Shown here: piece after piece, positions 46,528-58,800 of the stretch
Position numbering within the stretch: the stretch's first letter is position 1
Layout: every line of letters begins with the position of its first letter
Source of the DNA: Aquilaria yunnanensis
Lineage: Eukaryota; Streptophyta; Magnoliopsida; Malvales; Thymelaeaceae
Length of the DNA: 64,000 bases
NCBI GenBank assembly: GCA_039654915.1
Contig: CM077593.1
Span: 76,302,501 to 76,366,500 of the forward strand
Direction: 5' to 3'
Made by a program: the position numbers and the translations under genes
The notes under the pieces: generated by a model
The model's database searches: none
Told to the model about the DNA's origin: nothing
Seen by the model: only the letters and a program-made list of their open reading frames with translations

Positions 46528-48702
46528 ATGGCTTCAAAAGGAAAGGGCAAGTCAACAGATAGTTCATCTTCCCGCAACACCGGCCTCCGAGCCTTGTTCC
46601 GTCGCCGATCTCAGGCCGCCGATAAAGGCATTTCAATTCAAGAGTTTCACGACGATGATGCCGGAATCAATATGACGAATTACGATTTGGGTCTCGACGA
46701 TCAATTATCCGATTATGAAGTGGAAGAGTTGGATGCGATGGCGTTCGGGAATCCGTCAACAGAACCGACGCCTACAAGTCATGAACCCGGCGTGGAGGGA
46801 ACTCAAGTACAAGGTAAATCCACGAGACTAACTGCTTGGGTTTGGGAGCATTATGAGCTCATAAACGAAGGGGAGTCGAGGTACGAAAAATGCAAACATT
46901 GCGGGAAAAATTTTGTGCATAGAAAGAATTCCGGCACTGGAACGCTGAAGCGGCATCTTGAAAATCAACATACTAACGTCCTCCCTAGTACCGGAACTAG
47001 TTCTGGAGGACAAACACAACTTGGGTCTACAACCGGCACCGGCGGACCAGGTATATTTCGTTTTAACCAACAATCTTGTAGAAAAGGTATGGTAAATTGG
47101 ATGATGCTTACTGAAAAACCCTTTTCACAAGCTGAAGATGTCCACCTAGAATCTTGGATAAAATCACAATTAAATCCTGCATTTAGAAAAGTATTTAGGA
47201 AAACTGCTAGGAAAGAAAGCTTTAGACAATTTGAAATCGAAAAATCAAATTTGCAAGCATATTTTTCTGCTCTTGATCATTGTGTGGCATTTACTTCTGA
47301 TATGTGGACATCACCTATAGGTCAATCATTCTATTGTGTTACTTCTCATTGGATTGATTCTGACTGGATAATGCAAAAATGAATTTTTTCATTTAAGGTT
47401 ATTGAAACAGATCATACTGGTTTTCAAATATTTAATTGTATCTTAGAAACTTTACGTGATTATTTTTGTACTGATAAAGTTTTGTGCATTTCATTTGATA
47501 ATGCTTCAAATAATGATGTTACCGCTCGCCTTTTGAGTCAAAACTTAAAACCACCGCTCAACGGTGCATTTTTTCACGTTAGATGCATGTGCCATATTTT
47601 AAACATTTGTGTGCAAAAGGGTTTAGAAGTTCTCCAAAATGAGATTTTGCCTATTCGAAACTCATTAAAATATTTGATGTCCAGACCTGCTATTTTTTGT
47701 GAATTTAAAAGCTTTTGTATTGAAAATCAAAAACCATTTTCTTGGAAACGGTTTAAATTGGATTGCCCAACCCGCTGGAACTCCACATTTTTTATGTTGC
47801 AAGATGCATTACCGTATGCAAATTTTTTGTCACATTTCATGAATTTAAAAATGGGTTCTGAATTTCTTACGACTGAAATTTGGGAGAAATGTTCCAAAAC
47901 CGGTGAATTGCTTAAGTTTTTTTACGAGGCAACTGAATTTTTCTCTGGTGTTTACTACCCAACAAGTCATTAAGTTTTGTTTCATTTAGTGAACATCACA
48001 TATGCTTTACATCAGTTTAAAAATGATGAGTTGTTAAAACCGACTGTCAAAGCCATGCGGGCTAAGTGGCTTCAATATTTTGAAAACATTCCACCTATCT
48101 TGTTAGTCGCTTCTTTACTTGACCCGTATGTAAAATTAACGGGCACAACAACACTGCTTGAAGGAATTTTTCATACTTATTTAGAAATGTCTCATATAAA
48201 TGTTTTGGCTATGTCTGCTTCTGCTTCCGAGTACTTGCATTCTTTATACAAGTTATATTGTGAGCGGCATTCGGATAAGGTAAGATCCGAAGCTCCTCAA
48301 ACTGAGCCTCCAAGGAGATCAATCTCCTCAAAATTCAACCCGGCGCTCCAAATGCTCAAACGACCTCGACCGATGACATCGGGATTAGCTGAGGTCGATG
48401 ACTATCTCAACACATCATTCGAGACAAGCGACCTCGACATCTTGGAGTGGTGGAAACAAAAGAGATCAAGATTTCCGATCTTGTCGATAATCGCACAAGA
48501 AATTCTTGCCGTTCCAGTATCGATCGTCTCATCTGAGGTAGCGTTTAGTGCCGGAAAACAGGTGATAACAGAAAAACGCTCAAGATTGACACCCGACGCG
48601 GTAGAAGTATGCGTGTGCAACCGATATTGGGGTCTCGCAGCACTCCGGCATCAAGACCAAAAGAGTTTGGATGATGAGGTAATATCCGATACCGAGAGTT
48701 GA
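46528..48702 (+). pseudogene. hAT transposase with two in-frame stops
   Basis: One reading frame of 725 codons runs from ATG 46528 to TGA 48702, interrupted only by TGA at 47380-47382 and TAA at 47971-47973. A BED zinc finger is at residues 119-148 (C122, C125, H143, H148). The RNase H-fold core shows FTSDMWTS (first Asp, just before the first stop) and SFDNASNND (second Asp). The C-terminal hATC dimerisation domain reads LAVPVSIVSSEVAFSAG and RLTPDAVEVCVCNRYW. No frameshift is present. Both stops fit C-to-T change in CGA or CAA codons. Intact ends and target duplication suggest a recent insertion or an otherwise good copy. It would act in the nucleus on its own ends. Confidence 0.9.
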
Positions 48703-48934
48703 ATTTTTTTTTTTCAATCATACATGTAATTTGTATTTGATCTGATTATGCTGTTCAGCACAGATCATAGGTTTCTATTATTTATCATTTCCGGAAAGTT
48801 TTTGCCATTTCAAAATGTAAGGCACGTTCCGATTATTTGTAAGTGCCGTTTGGCTTTTTAACTTAATAAAACTTACACCGGAGGTGGTGTTTTTTCTTAA
48901 AAATATTTATGACTTATATAATTAATAATTGTTC

Positions 48935-48936
<2 letters not shown>

Positions 48937-48972
<36 letters not shown>
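48937..48972. repeat. (TA)n microsatellite
   Basis: About 18 units of TA in the 3' part of the hAT element, just before its GC-rich right subterminal region. Confidence 0.9.
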
Positions 48973-48975
<3 letters not shown>

Positions 48976-49104
48976 AACCAAAAAAATTAAACCCACCCCG
49001 GGACTGCCCCGCCCACAGCCGGTCCGTGCCCGGGCCTCAGGACCCAGGCCGGGCCCGGTCCGGTCCCGGGCCGGTCCGACCCGGTTCCCAGCTCTAGCTG
49101 TAAG

Positions 49105-52040
49105 TAGCCACTAAAATGCCCACAAATTATGCATCCATTAAAATTTTCTCTGACCACTGCTTGATGTCTTATGATATTCCTAATATGCTTCATGAACAAG
49201 ACAAACTTTAATTTGGGAAAGTGCAATGTGCCGATTTTTTTTATTCCAACTATGGATTTTTTTCCCCTGTTTTATCTCTCCAAATTGTTTATCTATTTAA
49301 AGATTTTTTTCAGGTTTTAGAAGGATTCAAGGACAATGTTTCCTGTTTGAATACTATTGTTGACTTTTTTACACCAATAATTGAATTGTGACCCATAAAT
49401 AGGGGTCGCCTAACTAAAAGGGACAACGGCGTTTTATGAAGGCCCTATTGACATAGACATGAAGTTTGACCGGTGAAATGGTGGATCTTCTTCTAATAAC
49501 CTTTATGACTAAGGGTCATTATTTACTTGTCTTCCAATTTTCAGACAATGGTTATTTGCATTACTTGTTTAGCTTTTATTGCATTGCAGACCTTTATGAC
49601 TTGGTTATTTGTATGGTTTTTCATTTATTAACCTATCCTGTCAGTTTTTAATGTTATTCGTTACAATTTCGAATGTTAGCTTGCCCAAATTTTGTACACA
49701 CTTATTTTTTACCAAGTTATAAACCCACATTGCATTTTCCCTTAGTACTTAGATGTCTCATGATCATGATATGGGATCTTAGGTGCTGTCTTAGATGCAT
49801 GCAAGTCCAGCATACAAAGCATCAGTCAGAATGCATCACATAAACAAGTAGAGACTGTGTCTAGGGGTATAGTTTAAGAACTTCACTGTCACTACCTCTA
49901 GGCAACCTCCCTCGGTTTGACTTCTTCCCACTGTATTCTTCATTCAACCCAACCAGTGTAGTATTGCTCACAAAAAAAAAAAACCAGAGACAGAGAAGCA
50001 AATTAATCATTACTGAAATGTTGTGGTCTCAGAAGTTTTGATAAGAAACCTTAATTGGTTTCTATTATACTGGATCTTCCCCGTCCCCACCGGGTCCTGT
50101 TCTCTAAGATCTCAACCCAACCGGCGACAGATAACACAAGGATATCGACGCGTGACCTACCAGTTGCAGTGGCTAATACAACTGCGCCCACAGAAGAACG
50201 CTCTGGGAAACCATGAAACCACTTCATCATCCCCGAAATGAAAATCATGCTTTGCCATGAACCTTCGAACCCATGTTTAGAAAATCCCCATGAGTTTGTT
50301 AAGTATTAGGGATGAACCTACTGTTCTAGGGTTTTTAAAAAAATCTCTTACAAAAATTGCTTCAGTCAAAGTTAAAGAGGAGAAAAAACTCTATCGAATC
50401 ATAAATTTTATTTTGAATTCTGGGAAAAAAAAATATCTGCACAATAGGGCAGCACTGCCACCGGCAAATACTTAGCCACGGCAGGTGTCAGCCAACGAAT
50501 TCATCTTGACGACAACAGTGCACCGGTAAACTTTTACCACTGGCGGCGACGACGCCGTAAACTCAGGCGACTAATGGTGGCAACCCCAAAGGTCCAAGTA
50601 TAAAAGAAGCATCAACGGCTTTGAGTGAAACCTAAAAACCAAATTTTGTTCGGACATGAAAGAGTTTCGGCTAAGATCTACAAAAACCTAGATGTTTTTT
50701 TCACTAAAATTGTGTAGAAGCTCTTAAAAATGACATGAAAACGTATCGATTAAGGGAAAAAAATTCAAATCTAGGTTTTGCTCCACTGCACTCGATGGTG
50801 ACAGTACCAGGAAAATCATACGTCCGGCGGCACTACCAGCGGCAAATCCAAACCAACAGTGGCGAGGAGAAGACAACCCAGCTCTATTATTCAGCAAGTG
50901 TAGGGGAGAAAGAACGGAGGAAGAGTGAGACGGCTAGGGCTAGGCAAAGTGGCATATTTATAGGCAATATCTTCATAATACAAAATACAGTCCTTTCAAG
51001 AATCATCCGTTTCTGTTTTAGCCCCCATGTTTTTTTTCTATCCATTCTCACTTTTTTTCTCATTCATTTCTCTGAATGCACCGTTTTTGTCATTTCTAAT
51101 TTTATAAACCCAGCCTTTTATAGGCCGTCCATATAAATCCCAATGGCACACTTGCTACTCCTTTCATGCGGTCGCCCCAGTTAACTTTCTTCCTACCCAT
51201 TTATCTACTGGGCCATATAATTTAAACGTTGGAGCCCATATTCATATTATTCATTTGGGTTGTGCCTGATTTTTTTTATGTTTTGGTCCACATTTAAATG
51301 GTTTTGGACTAGGGTTAATTTTTTTGGGTTGTGTACCAAAGCTTTTTCTATCTATCATTATTCCATTAGTACATACCTTAAGAAAAAAAATTAAATTAAA
51401 AAATAAAATTTTATTTAAAACTCCTCAGAAATACTTACTGACTTTTTTCTACTCTGACACTTCTTTTGTCATTATTCTTTTACGGTGTGTCCTCAAATAT
51501 TTTTTATATTTAAGCAAGTGTATAAATAATTATTTATTTTATATATTTTTCATTATTTGTCTACTTCCACTATTATTTGATAGATAATATTCTATTTACC
51601 TAGGTACCGTATAATTTCCTAGATTTGCGAATTAATTATTCCTTTAATATTTCATGTACAAGGATTAAAAAATTAATTAAAATAGACTAATTTTTTAACA
51701 AATGTTACAAATTTTGATTTATTGTTTCTAAATTCAAAATTTTATGTAAAAACGTATTTAAGTTTTTTCTGTTGATTAAAATATTTTTTTGTTGATTAAT
51801 TTTTTTGTTGCTACATAATTTCAAAAATAGATTTTCCTTCCAACATATGACAACACCACCCCCAGGTGTTGTAACATTTAATAATTTATATTTTTTTTAA
51901 TTCAAATCAAATTTTTAAGGACTTCCGTACATAGGAAGTAGAACATATATTTTTATATGAATTACTATCCTGCTCATTAGACAGGTTATGAAACTAGTTT
52001 AATTGGTGACATAGACATACCTTTTCTTCAAGGCCAGAGG
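49105..52040. other. Spacer between the hAT and CACTA elements
   Basis: No supported gene. At 50955-50962 the minus strand has TATAAATA followed by a pyrimidine-rich leader-like stretch, and 50460-50600 is relatively GC-rich, so a decayed promoter or LTR may be here. The last 57 bases (51984-52040) match the repeat at 35572-35622. Confidence 0.4.
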
Positions 52041-52440
52041 CACTACAAGGATGAGTAGTATTTGCTACAGTCAATTCCTACGGAAAAAAGCGTACGAACA
52101 ATTTTCGCAGGAAAACTGTTGGACAAAAAGGCATTAACTGGTCAATATGAAATCTATCTGACGATTTTCCTACAATAAAATTGTGACATAAAAAATCGTA
52201 GCATAAGTGTCAGAATTAGATGGTGGGAAATTGTGGCGCCAAATAGTCCAATGCTTTTCATGTGAACTAATGAGTAGGGACCACAACTGTAGGAAAAGCG
52301 TCTGACACTTTATTCGATGCTTTTCCTGCACAATTCTTTTCCTACGCTTTTGAGACAAACAAGGGCATGGTGTCTTAAAAATGTCGGAGTTGTATTCCTT
52401 CTATTTTCCTACAATTTTTATTTTCAACGTTTTTGTGATG
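52041..52440. repeat. CACTA left terminal and subterminal repeats
   Basis: Contains the CACTACAAG terminus and multiple direct and inverted copies of TTTTCCTACG, TAGGAAAA and GACGATTTTCC words. In En/Spm such repeats bind the element's accessory protein. Confidence 0.7.
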
Positions 52441-52486
52441 TTAATTACTACATGTTTGTTACACAAGTCATGCAGTTTGTCTTTTG

Positions 52487-52495
52487 TATATATAT
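52487..52495 (+). promoter_or_regulatory. TATA box of the tnp2-type gene
   Basis: TATATATAT, followed about 30 bases later by a pyrimidine-rich leader (CCTCCCCTCCCTCTCCTCC). The leader exon probably ends at AAAG before GTTAGTG (52646), with an intron up to 53294. Confidence 0.5.
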
Positions 52496-53302
52496 CCTAC
52501 GATTTTGCTACAAATTTTGCCAATCAATACACCTCCCCTCCCTCTCCTCCCATTCGTCTCAGCAACTCTTTCAACACTCATTTCCATCGGCTTCTGTTTC
52601 AACTTCTTCTTCAGCTCAATCAAGGTGGTTCAAAGTAACTTAAAGGTTAGTGATTTAGATATATAGTAATTAATTATTTTTTAGAAGATACAATTATGTT
52701 ATTTTAGGTAGCTGACTTATAAGATAACATGTTGTTACATAACAAATATTTATTTATTAAACCTTAGATTCTCCATTCATAATTATGTTAATGACAAATA
52801 TAATATTAGTCCGATTCAGATTGTGGGTAAACAAAATGTATTGGATTAAGTTATATTTGTGATTAACATAATCATGGATTGTCCAAGTTGGACAATTGAA
52901 AGTTGCATAAGCAGTATTACAGTTAATGTGTTCCTTTCATATTAGCTGTTTGTGAATTTTGGTACATTATTTCCCAAATTATTCCCGTTATGCGTTTCTC
53001 AATAAGTAGACATTATTAAGAAATGTTGTGAATGGGAACTGAAGGGAAATGTTGCCGAAATTTACATAAAATGCTACTAAAATGGAACACAGTTAAAATG
53101 CTTTACTGCTTATGCAACTTTCAAAGGAATAGGGCCCTTACCTTAATGGATTAGGTGGTTTAGAAATGGAAAGTTGACATGCATGCATCACATATATAAG
53201 TAATTCATTTACATTATCACTATATTTATATTTTATGAATATAATATATTTATTATGTATTTATGTTGAGGGTTTTTACTATTTGCTTTACAAGGGAACA
53301 AA

Positions 53303-56300
53303 ATGACTGGTAATGGACGTGAGTGGATGTACCAGAGGACAGATGCAGATGGTTATGTGAATCCTAGATTTATGGCTGGTGTTAATGAGTTTTTACAGTT
53401 TGCCTACAATGAACAAGATGATAACAATTTGCACAATTTCAGTATGGCTCGTACCTATTTTCCATCATAGTCATATGGAGCAATAAGTGGGGAATCAAGT
53501 AGTGTAAATGCGTATGAACAAATGGTACATGAATTAGTTGGTCGATTATCATCGAATGTAGGATCTGGAAATAGTGAGGAGTTTATTGATGCTGATGACG
53601 AAGAAGATGATAATGTCAATGATAATAACGACAATATGTTCAATATGTCTGAAATAAGAGAGCGGTTACCTAATCCGACTGTAGAACAATTTTATAATTT
53701 TTTGGATAATGCAAATGCATCGTTGTGGGATGGGTGTAGCAAACATACACGATTGTCTACAATGACCCAATTGTTAAGTTGCAAAAGCGAGTTTAATATG
53801 ATGGATCATTATTTCGATCGAGTGTTAGAGCTTATGAAAGAAATGTTGCCTGAAACTAATAGACTCCCAGACACGTTATATGATGCGAAACAACTCACAA
53901 AGGGACTTGGGTTGCCATATATAAAAAATCATGCTTGTGAGAATAATTGTATGCTATTTTATCAGGATGATGAGAAATTAACACATTGCCGAGAATGTAG
54001 AAGTATTAGATATGAAGAAAGAGTAACCTCTGGAAGAAGGAAGTTGATTCCCAAAAAAATTCTACGATATCTACCAATAACTAGTAGGTTGAAGCGGTTG
54101 TACATGTCATCAAAAACAGTGACTCACATGACTTGGCATGCTTAAAATAGATCATGCAATGATGGAAGTATAGGTCATCCATGTCAGTCTGAAGCATAGG
54201 GGCATGTAGACCAAGCATTCCCATCATTCGCTGTTGAAATCAGAAATGTTAGGCTCGGATTGTGTACCGATGGATTTAACCCGAATAATGTTATTGGTGG
54301 AACATATACGATATGGCCGATCTTTATAGTTGTTTACAATCTTCCACTGGATCTATGTATGAAAGAACCCTTCATTTTTTATGAATCTCCTAATTCCTGG
54401 TCCTAGAGCACCAGGGCGCAACATTGATGTATATTTACGACCATTGATTGAAGAACTCAAAACTTTATGGTCGGAAGGGGTTATTACATGGGACAGTGCT
54501 CGACAACAGAATTTTGTTATGAAAGAATGTTTATTATGGACAATAAATGATTTCCCTACACTAGGAAACCTTTCAGGCTGGAGTTCCCATGGTATGCTTG
54601 CGTGCCCATATTGCATGGATGAAATTGAAACATTTACGTTGAAGAAATTCAGAAAGCCATGTTGGTTTGATTGTCACAGGGTGTTTTTACCGCAGAATCA
54701 CACATTCCGTTCAAATGTAACATCATTCATCCCAGGGAAGAAGGTTAGTGTTGTCGCTAGTCCATATAAGTTAGGTGAGGAAATTCATGATATATTGGGT
54801 AGCTATTGCTTTCCTCCATTTGGCTATGCATATGATAAACATTGAGTTGTGGGATTTGGAGAGTGGCATAATTGGTTAAAGTGATGTATATTCTGGGAGT
54901 TACCATACTGGGAGCATTTGCTAATCCGTCATAATTTGGACGTCATGCATATTGAAAAAAATTATTTTGAGAATATTTTCAATATTGTTATGGATATACG
55001 AAGGAAAACAAAAGATAATTCGAATTCTCACCATTCGTTTCAGGAGTTAAAAAATATTTTCCATGAACTACATTTACAAAATGTGAGGGGGAACTGTGTG
55101 AAACCAAAAGCTTCTTATACGTTGAGTCGGGAACATGTAAGAGAACCTACTCTGTGGCTGAGAACAATAAAGATGTTTGATGGGTATGCCTCAAACTTGG
55201 GTCGTACAATTAACTTAAGTGACAGTACATTCTATAACTTTAAGAGCCACAATTATCATATATTTATGCAGAGGTTGCTTCCAATTGCATTACGTGGGTA
55301 CATGCCAGGTCCTATATGGGAGACAATTTCTAAACTTTGTTCATTTTTTAGAACATTATGTACAACTAGGATTCAATTTGATGACATACAACAATTAGAT
55401 CAAAATATAGTGGTTACCATATGTAAGTTAGAAAAGATATTCCCTCCCGCTTTTTTTGATTCGATGGAATATCTTGTCATCCACCTCCCTCATGAGGCAA
55501 AGTTGTGTGGTCCAGTTTAATTTCGATGGATGTATCCATTTCAGAGGTACTTTTCGGTTTTACATTCATATTTATATCATTATTTTTCATATATGGCTTG
55601 CTAATAATTTATGGGTATTATATGTCATTATTTTACACTCTGTCTAATTTTTTTAACCTGGCAGACTCATTCGCTCGTTAAAGCAAAAGTCCCGAAATAA
55701 AGCTGCAATTGAAGGTTCAATTGTTGAAGCATACTTGATCCAGGAAATGTCTACATTCTGTAGCCACTACTTTGATTCAAATATTCCTACAAGGTTAAAC
55801 AGAGTGCCACAAAATGATGACATCGATCTACCTATGGCTCATGTTAAGGGTGAATTGCTATTTATTTTCAATGCAAGATGTTGTAATATACCTAACAATA
55901 GGTGACAACGTTTACTGGATCCCACTGAGAGACGTCAAATCCACATGTACACTTTGCGGAACTACAATGAGATTACATCGATTGTCAGGTGCCATATAAT
56001 CTAAAGAAGTGTTAAGGTTTTTTCTTTCAATCAGATTGCTTTAATTCATTTTTGGATAAACATCATTTCAGGTACTTTGACTCTTATATATCGACAAGAT
56101 TTCCCCAATTCAATGAAACTCAAATTACAAAGTTATCAAGATGAACATTTCATCCACTGGTTCTTATCATACGTGAGTATCTTGACTGATAATTTTTATG
56201 TACTTTAATGTGTTGTGTTTGTATTCACTTTGCAGTGATATTATTATATTAACATACTATTTTCAGCTTGACCGTTTCAAGGATAAATTAGATCCTCGCA

Positions 56301-57040
56301 TTATGCAATTAGCATGTGGTCCTATTCGAGTTGGGACATCATACAACGGATGTATTGTGAATGGCTTTCGTTTCTATACACAATCGTATGGCAAAGACAA
56401 AGCAACACAGAATTTTGGTGTTTGCGTTAAAGGTGAGACATAGGGATCCAGCAGGTATGATTTTTATGGGCTTATTGATGAGATTATACACATTGAGTAC
56501 CACGGGACTGGGCATGAAGTCATGACGCTGTTCAAATGTACTTGGTTTGATCCAACACGTGGCATTCGAAGTTGTGCATATACCGATGTCATTGATGTTA
56601 AATGGAAGTTTAGATTGTCACCACCTAAGCCGTTTATCTGTGCAACACAGGCTCAACAAGTTTACCACTGTGAGTATCCTAACAAGAATCTTCATCAGTG
56701 GTGGGCGGTTGTTAAGACGAAGCCACGAGCTTTTATAGATTGTTCATCGAATAATGTCATAGATCGTTCTAACAATAATGATGAAATGTTGGATGAGCAA
56801 ACTCATGTTTTAGAAACCACAGATGAGCCGATGCAAGATGCGATTTTAAGTGAAGTACCCATGGTAACAACTGATGGCACTGCCCTTGATGAGATTAACA
56901 TACTTGTCGACTTCACGTGTTATCTTGAAATCGTTCAAGACATGGATCACAATATTGAGGTCATACAAGATGATGGTGATACATCAAATGATGATACATC
57001 CTTAGTTAGTTTAGAGTCAGATGAAGCCGAGGATGTTTGA
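53303..57040 (+). pseudogene. CACTA tnp2-type transposase gene with multiple stops
   Basis: It starts MTGNGREWMYQRTDADGYVN, the transposase-associated N-terminal domain. The tnp2/Transposase_21 core follows (53650-55000): MDHYFDRVLELMKEMLP, CMLFYQDDEKLTHCRECR, LLIPGPRAPGRNIDVYLRPL, HNLDVMHIEKN. A DUF4218-like region (55230-55985) reads LLPIALRGYMPGPIWETI and LVIHLPHEAKLCGPV. A DUF4216-like region (56310-56760) reads LFKCTWFDPTRGIRS. Exons by eye: 53303-55546, 55665-55988, 56072-56172, 56267-57040, all joining in frame. Stops at 53468, 54143, 54197, 54843, 54882, 55518, 55901 and 56441, plus one extra T in the T-run at 54374-54379, kill the gene. This enzyme cuts CACTA termini. Confidence 0.88.
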
Positions 57041-57998
57041 TTAAGATGAACTCGAGGATGTTTGATTAACTGTAATTGTTCAAAACATCTGCATGTTTTA
57101 TTTAAAGTTGTAATAACTTTGAATTATATCATCACATATATAATTACTATGTTGAAATGAATATATCAATTTTTTTTCCAGTATAAAAATATACTCCCTC
57201 CGTCAGAAAATCTTTGCTCCATTTGAATTTTTGTTGTATTTTGACTTGATTTTTTTCATATTATTGTTTGTTCAAAAAAATTAAAAAATATATTTGGAAA
57301 CTACATGTCTTGATTTTTCATTTGTATGCAAAAATTTTTAATTTATATATTAAAAATTTAAAAATAAAAAATCCTAGATTAATTGCTGAAAACAAATGGA
57401 GCTGTGGCAACGTGCGGGTCTTTTTCGGGAGTCGCCACCAATCAGTTTTCTTAGGTCGATTGGTCACCTTAAAATTGGTCTGCGAGAGTTCGGGGATCGG
57501 GAGTACGGTTACGCTAAAACAATATTGTTATAGCGCCCAAAATTGGCACCTTAGTTGATTTTAATTTTGTTTTACTTTGCTTTTAAATAATTTTCAGTTA
57601 ACTTAGAAATTTTAACTGAATTAGTCGAAATGTGGATTTTTAAGTTAATTTGTATAGAATTTTATACTTCCGAACCATGGACTCTGCCGAGTCATTTGGA
57701 CACGGAAGATTTGGATTCCGAACCATGGACTCTGCCAAGTCATTTGGACACGGAATTTGACGAAATTTTAATCAATTAATCCACATCGTAAATATGGATT
57801 TTTATCTTTTTATTTAATTTATTTATTTTAAAAAGGTTGATATTTTCTAAACCGTAGATCCTGCCGAATCATCCGGATATGGAAATTATTTTAATTTTTA
57901 GTTAATTATTTAATTTTTATGGAATCAATTATTAGTTTAATTATTAATTTGGAAATCTTTTGTTTATGAAATTTTAGGTTTATTAATAATCTAAAAAT

Positions 57999-58275
57999 TT
58001 GATTTTTCTTTCTTTATATTTTCTTTTCTTTTCTTTCTTTTCTTTCTTTTTCTTTTCTTTTTACTTTTCTTTCTTTCTTTTCTTTTTTTATCTTTTCTTT
58101 TTCTTTTCTTTCTTTTCTTTCTTTCTTTTCTTATTTTTCTTTTCTTTCTTTTCTTTTTTTATCTTTTCTTTTTCTTTTCTTTCTTTTCTTTCTTTCTTTT
58201 ATTTTTTTATCTTTTTCTTATCTTTCTTATCTTTTTCTTATCTTTCTTATCTTTTTCTTATCTTTCTTTTAGTTT
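57999..58275 (+). repeat. CTTT-rich pyrimidine tract
   Basis: Almost pure C/T sequence made of TTTCTTTTCTTT variants, inside the solo LTR. It opens a frame of phenylalanine and serine, which is an artefact of composition. Confidence 0.85.
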
Positions 58276-58544
58276 TTTTTTTAGTGAAAGTTATTTATTA
58301 TTTAAATAATTATTCAATTTATAAAAGAAAAATAAAAATAATTGGCTTTTTAAAAAAAATTATTTTTATTAGGCTTAATAATTAATTAAAAAATAATCTT
58401 CTTTTAATTTTCATTTATTTATTTAAGTAAGGGTAAAGGTGAGTTAAATTAAAAAAAATTATATAAAGGAAAATTAATAATAATAAAGTGTTGCTTTTTG
58501 GCCATCCACTTTAAAAATAAATAATAATAAAGGTTAGCAAAGTT

Positions 58545-58800
58545 AATTAAATTAATTAACAACAATAATAAAAATTAGCCAAGTTTAATTAAATTAATTG
58601 ATTAACAACAATAATAAAAAGTTAGTCAAGTTAATTAAATTAATTAATTAACAACAATAGTTAGCCAAGTTAATTAATTAATTAACAAAAATAATAAAAA
58701 GTTAGACAAGTTAATTAAATTAATTAACAACAATAATAAAAAGTTAGCCAAGTTAATTAAATTAATTAATTAACAACAATAATAAAAAGTTAATTAATTG
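58545..58800 (+). repeat. AT-rich tandem repeats
   Basis: Five or more imperfect copies of a unit built from AGTTAATTAAATTAATTAAC and AACAATAATAAAAAGTTAGC, about 43-50 bases each, inside the solo LTR. Confidence 0.7.

Larger units (their letters stand above)
45956..49104 (+). mobile_element. hAT transposon with 8-bp target duplication
   Basis: The element proper is 45964-49096 (3133 bp). The left end TAGAGGTGGGAGG and, as complement, the right end TAGAGCTGGGAAC form short terminal inverted repeats with one mismatch in the first 11 bases. GCTGTAAG flanks both sides exactly (45956-45963 and 49097-49104), the 8-bp duplication of hAT elements. Both subterminal regions (45978-46150, 48995-49085) are very GC-rich, with repeated CCGG, GGTCCGG and GCCCGG words, in contrast with AT-rich surroundings. 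It encodes one transposase in plus orientation. Confidence 0.92.

Noticed and set aside
50455..51136. Possible gene with minus-strand TATAAATA at 50955-50962 or plus-strand frame at 50735
   Set aside because: No recognisable protein, no convincing exon structure; could equally be a decayed LTR.
57999..58385. Phenylalanine-rich frame of 128 codons
   Set aside because: Translation of a CTTT-rich simple repeat inside a solo LTR.
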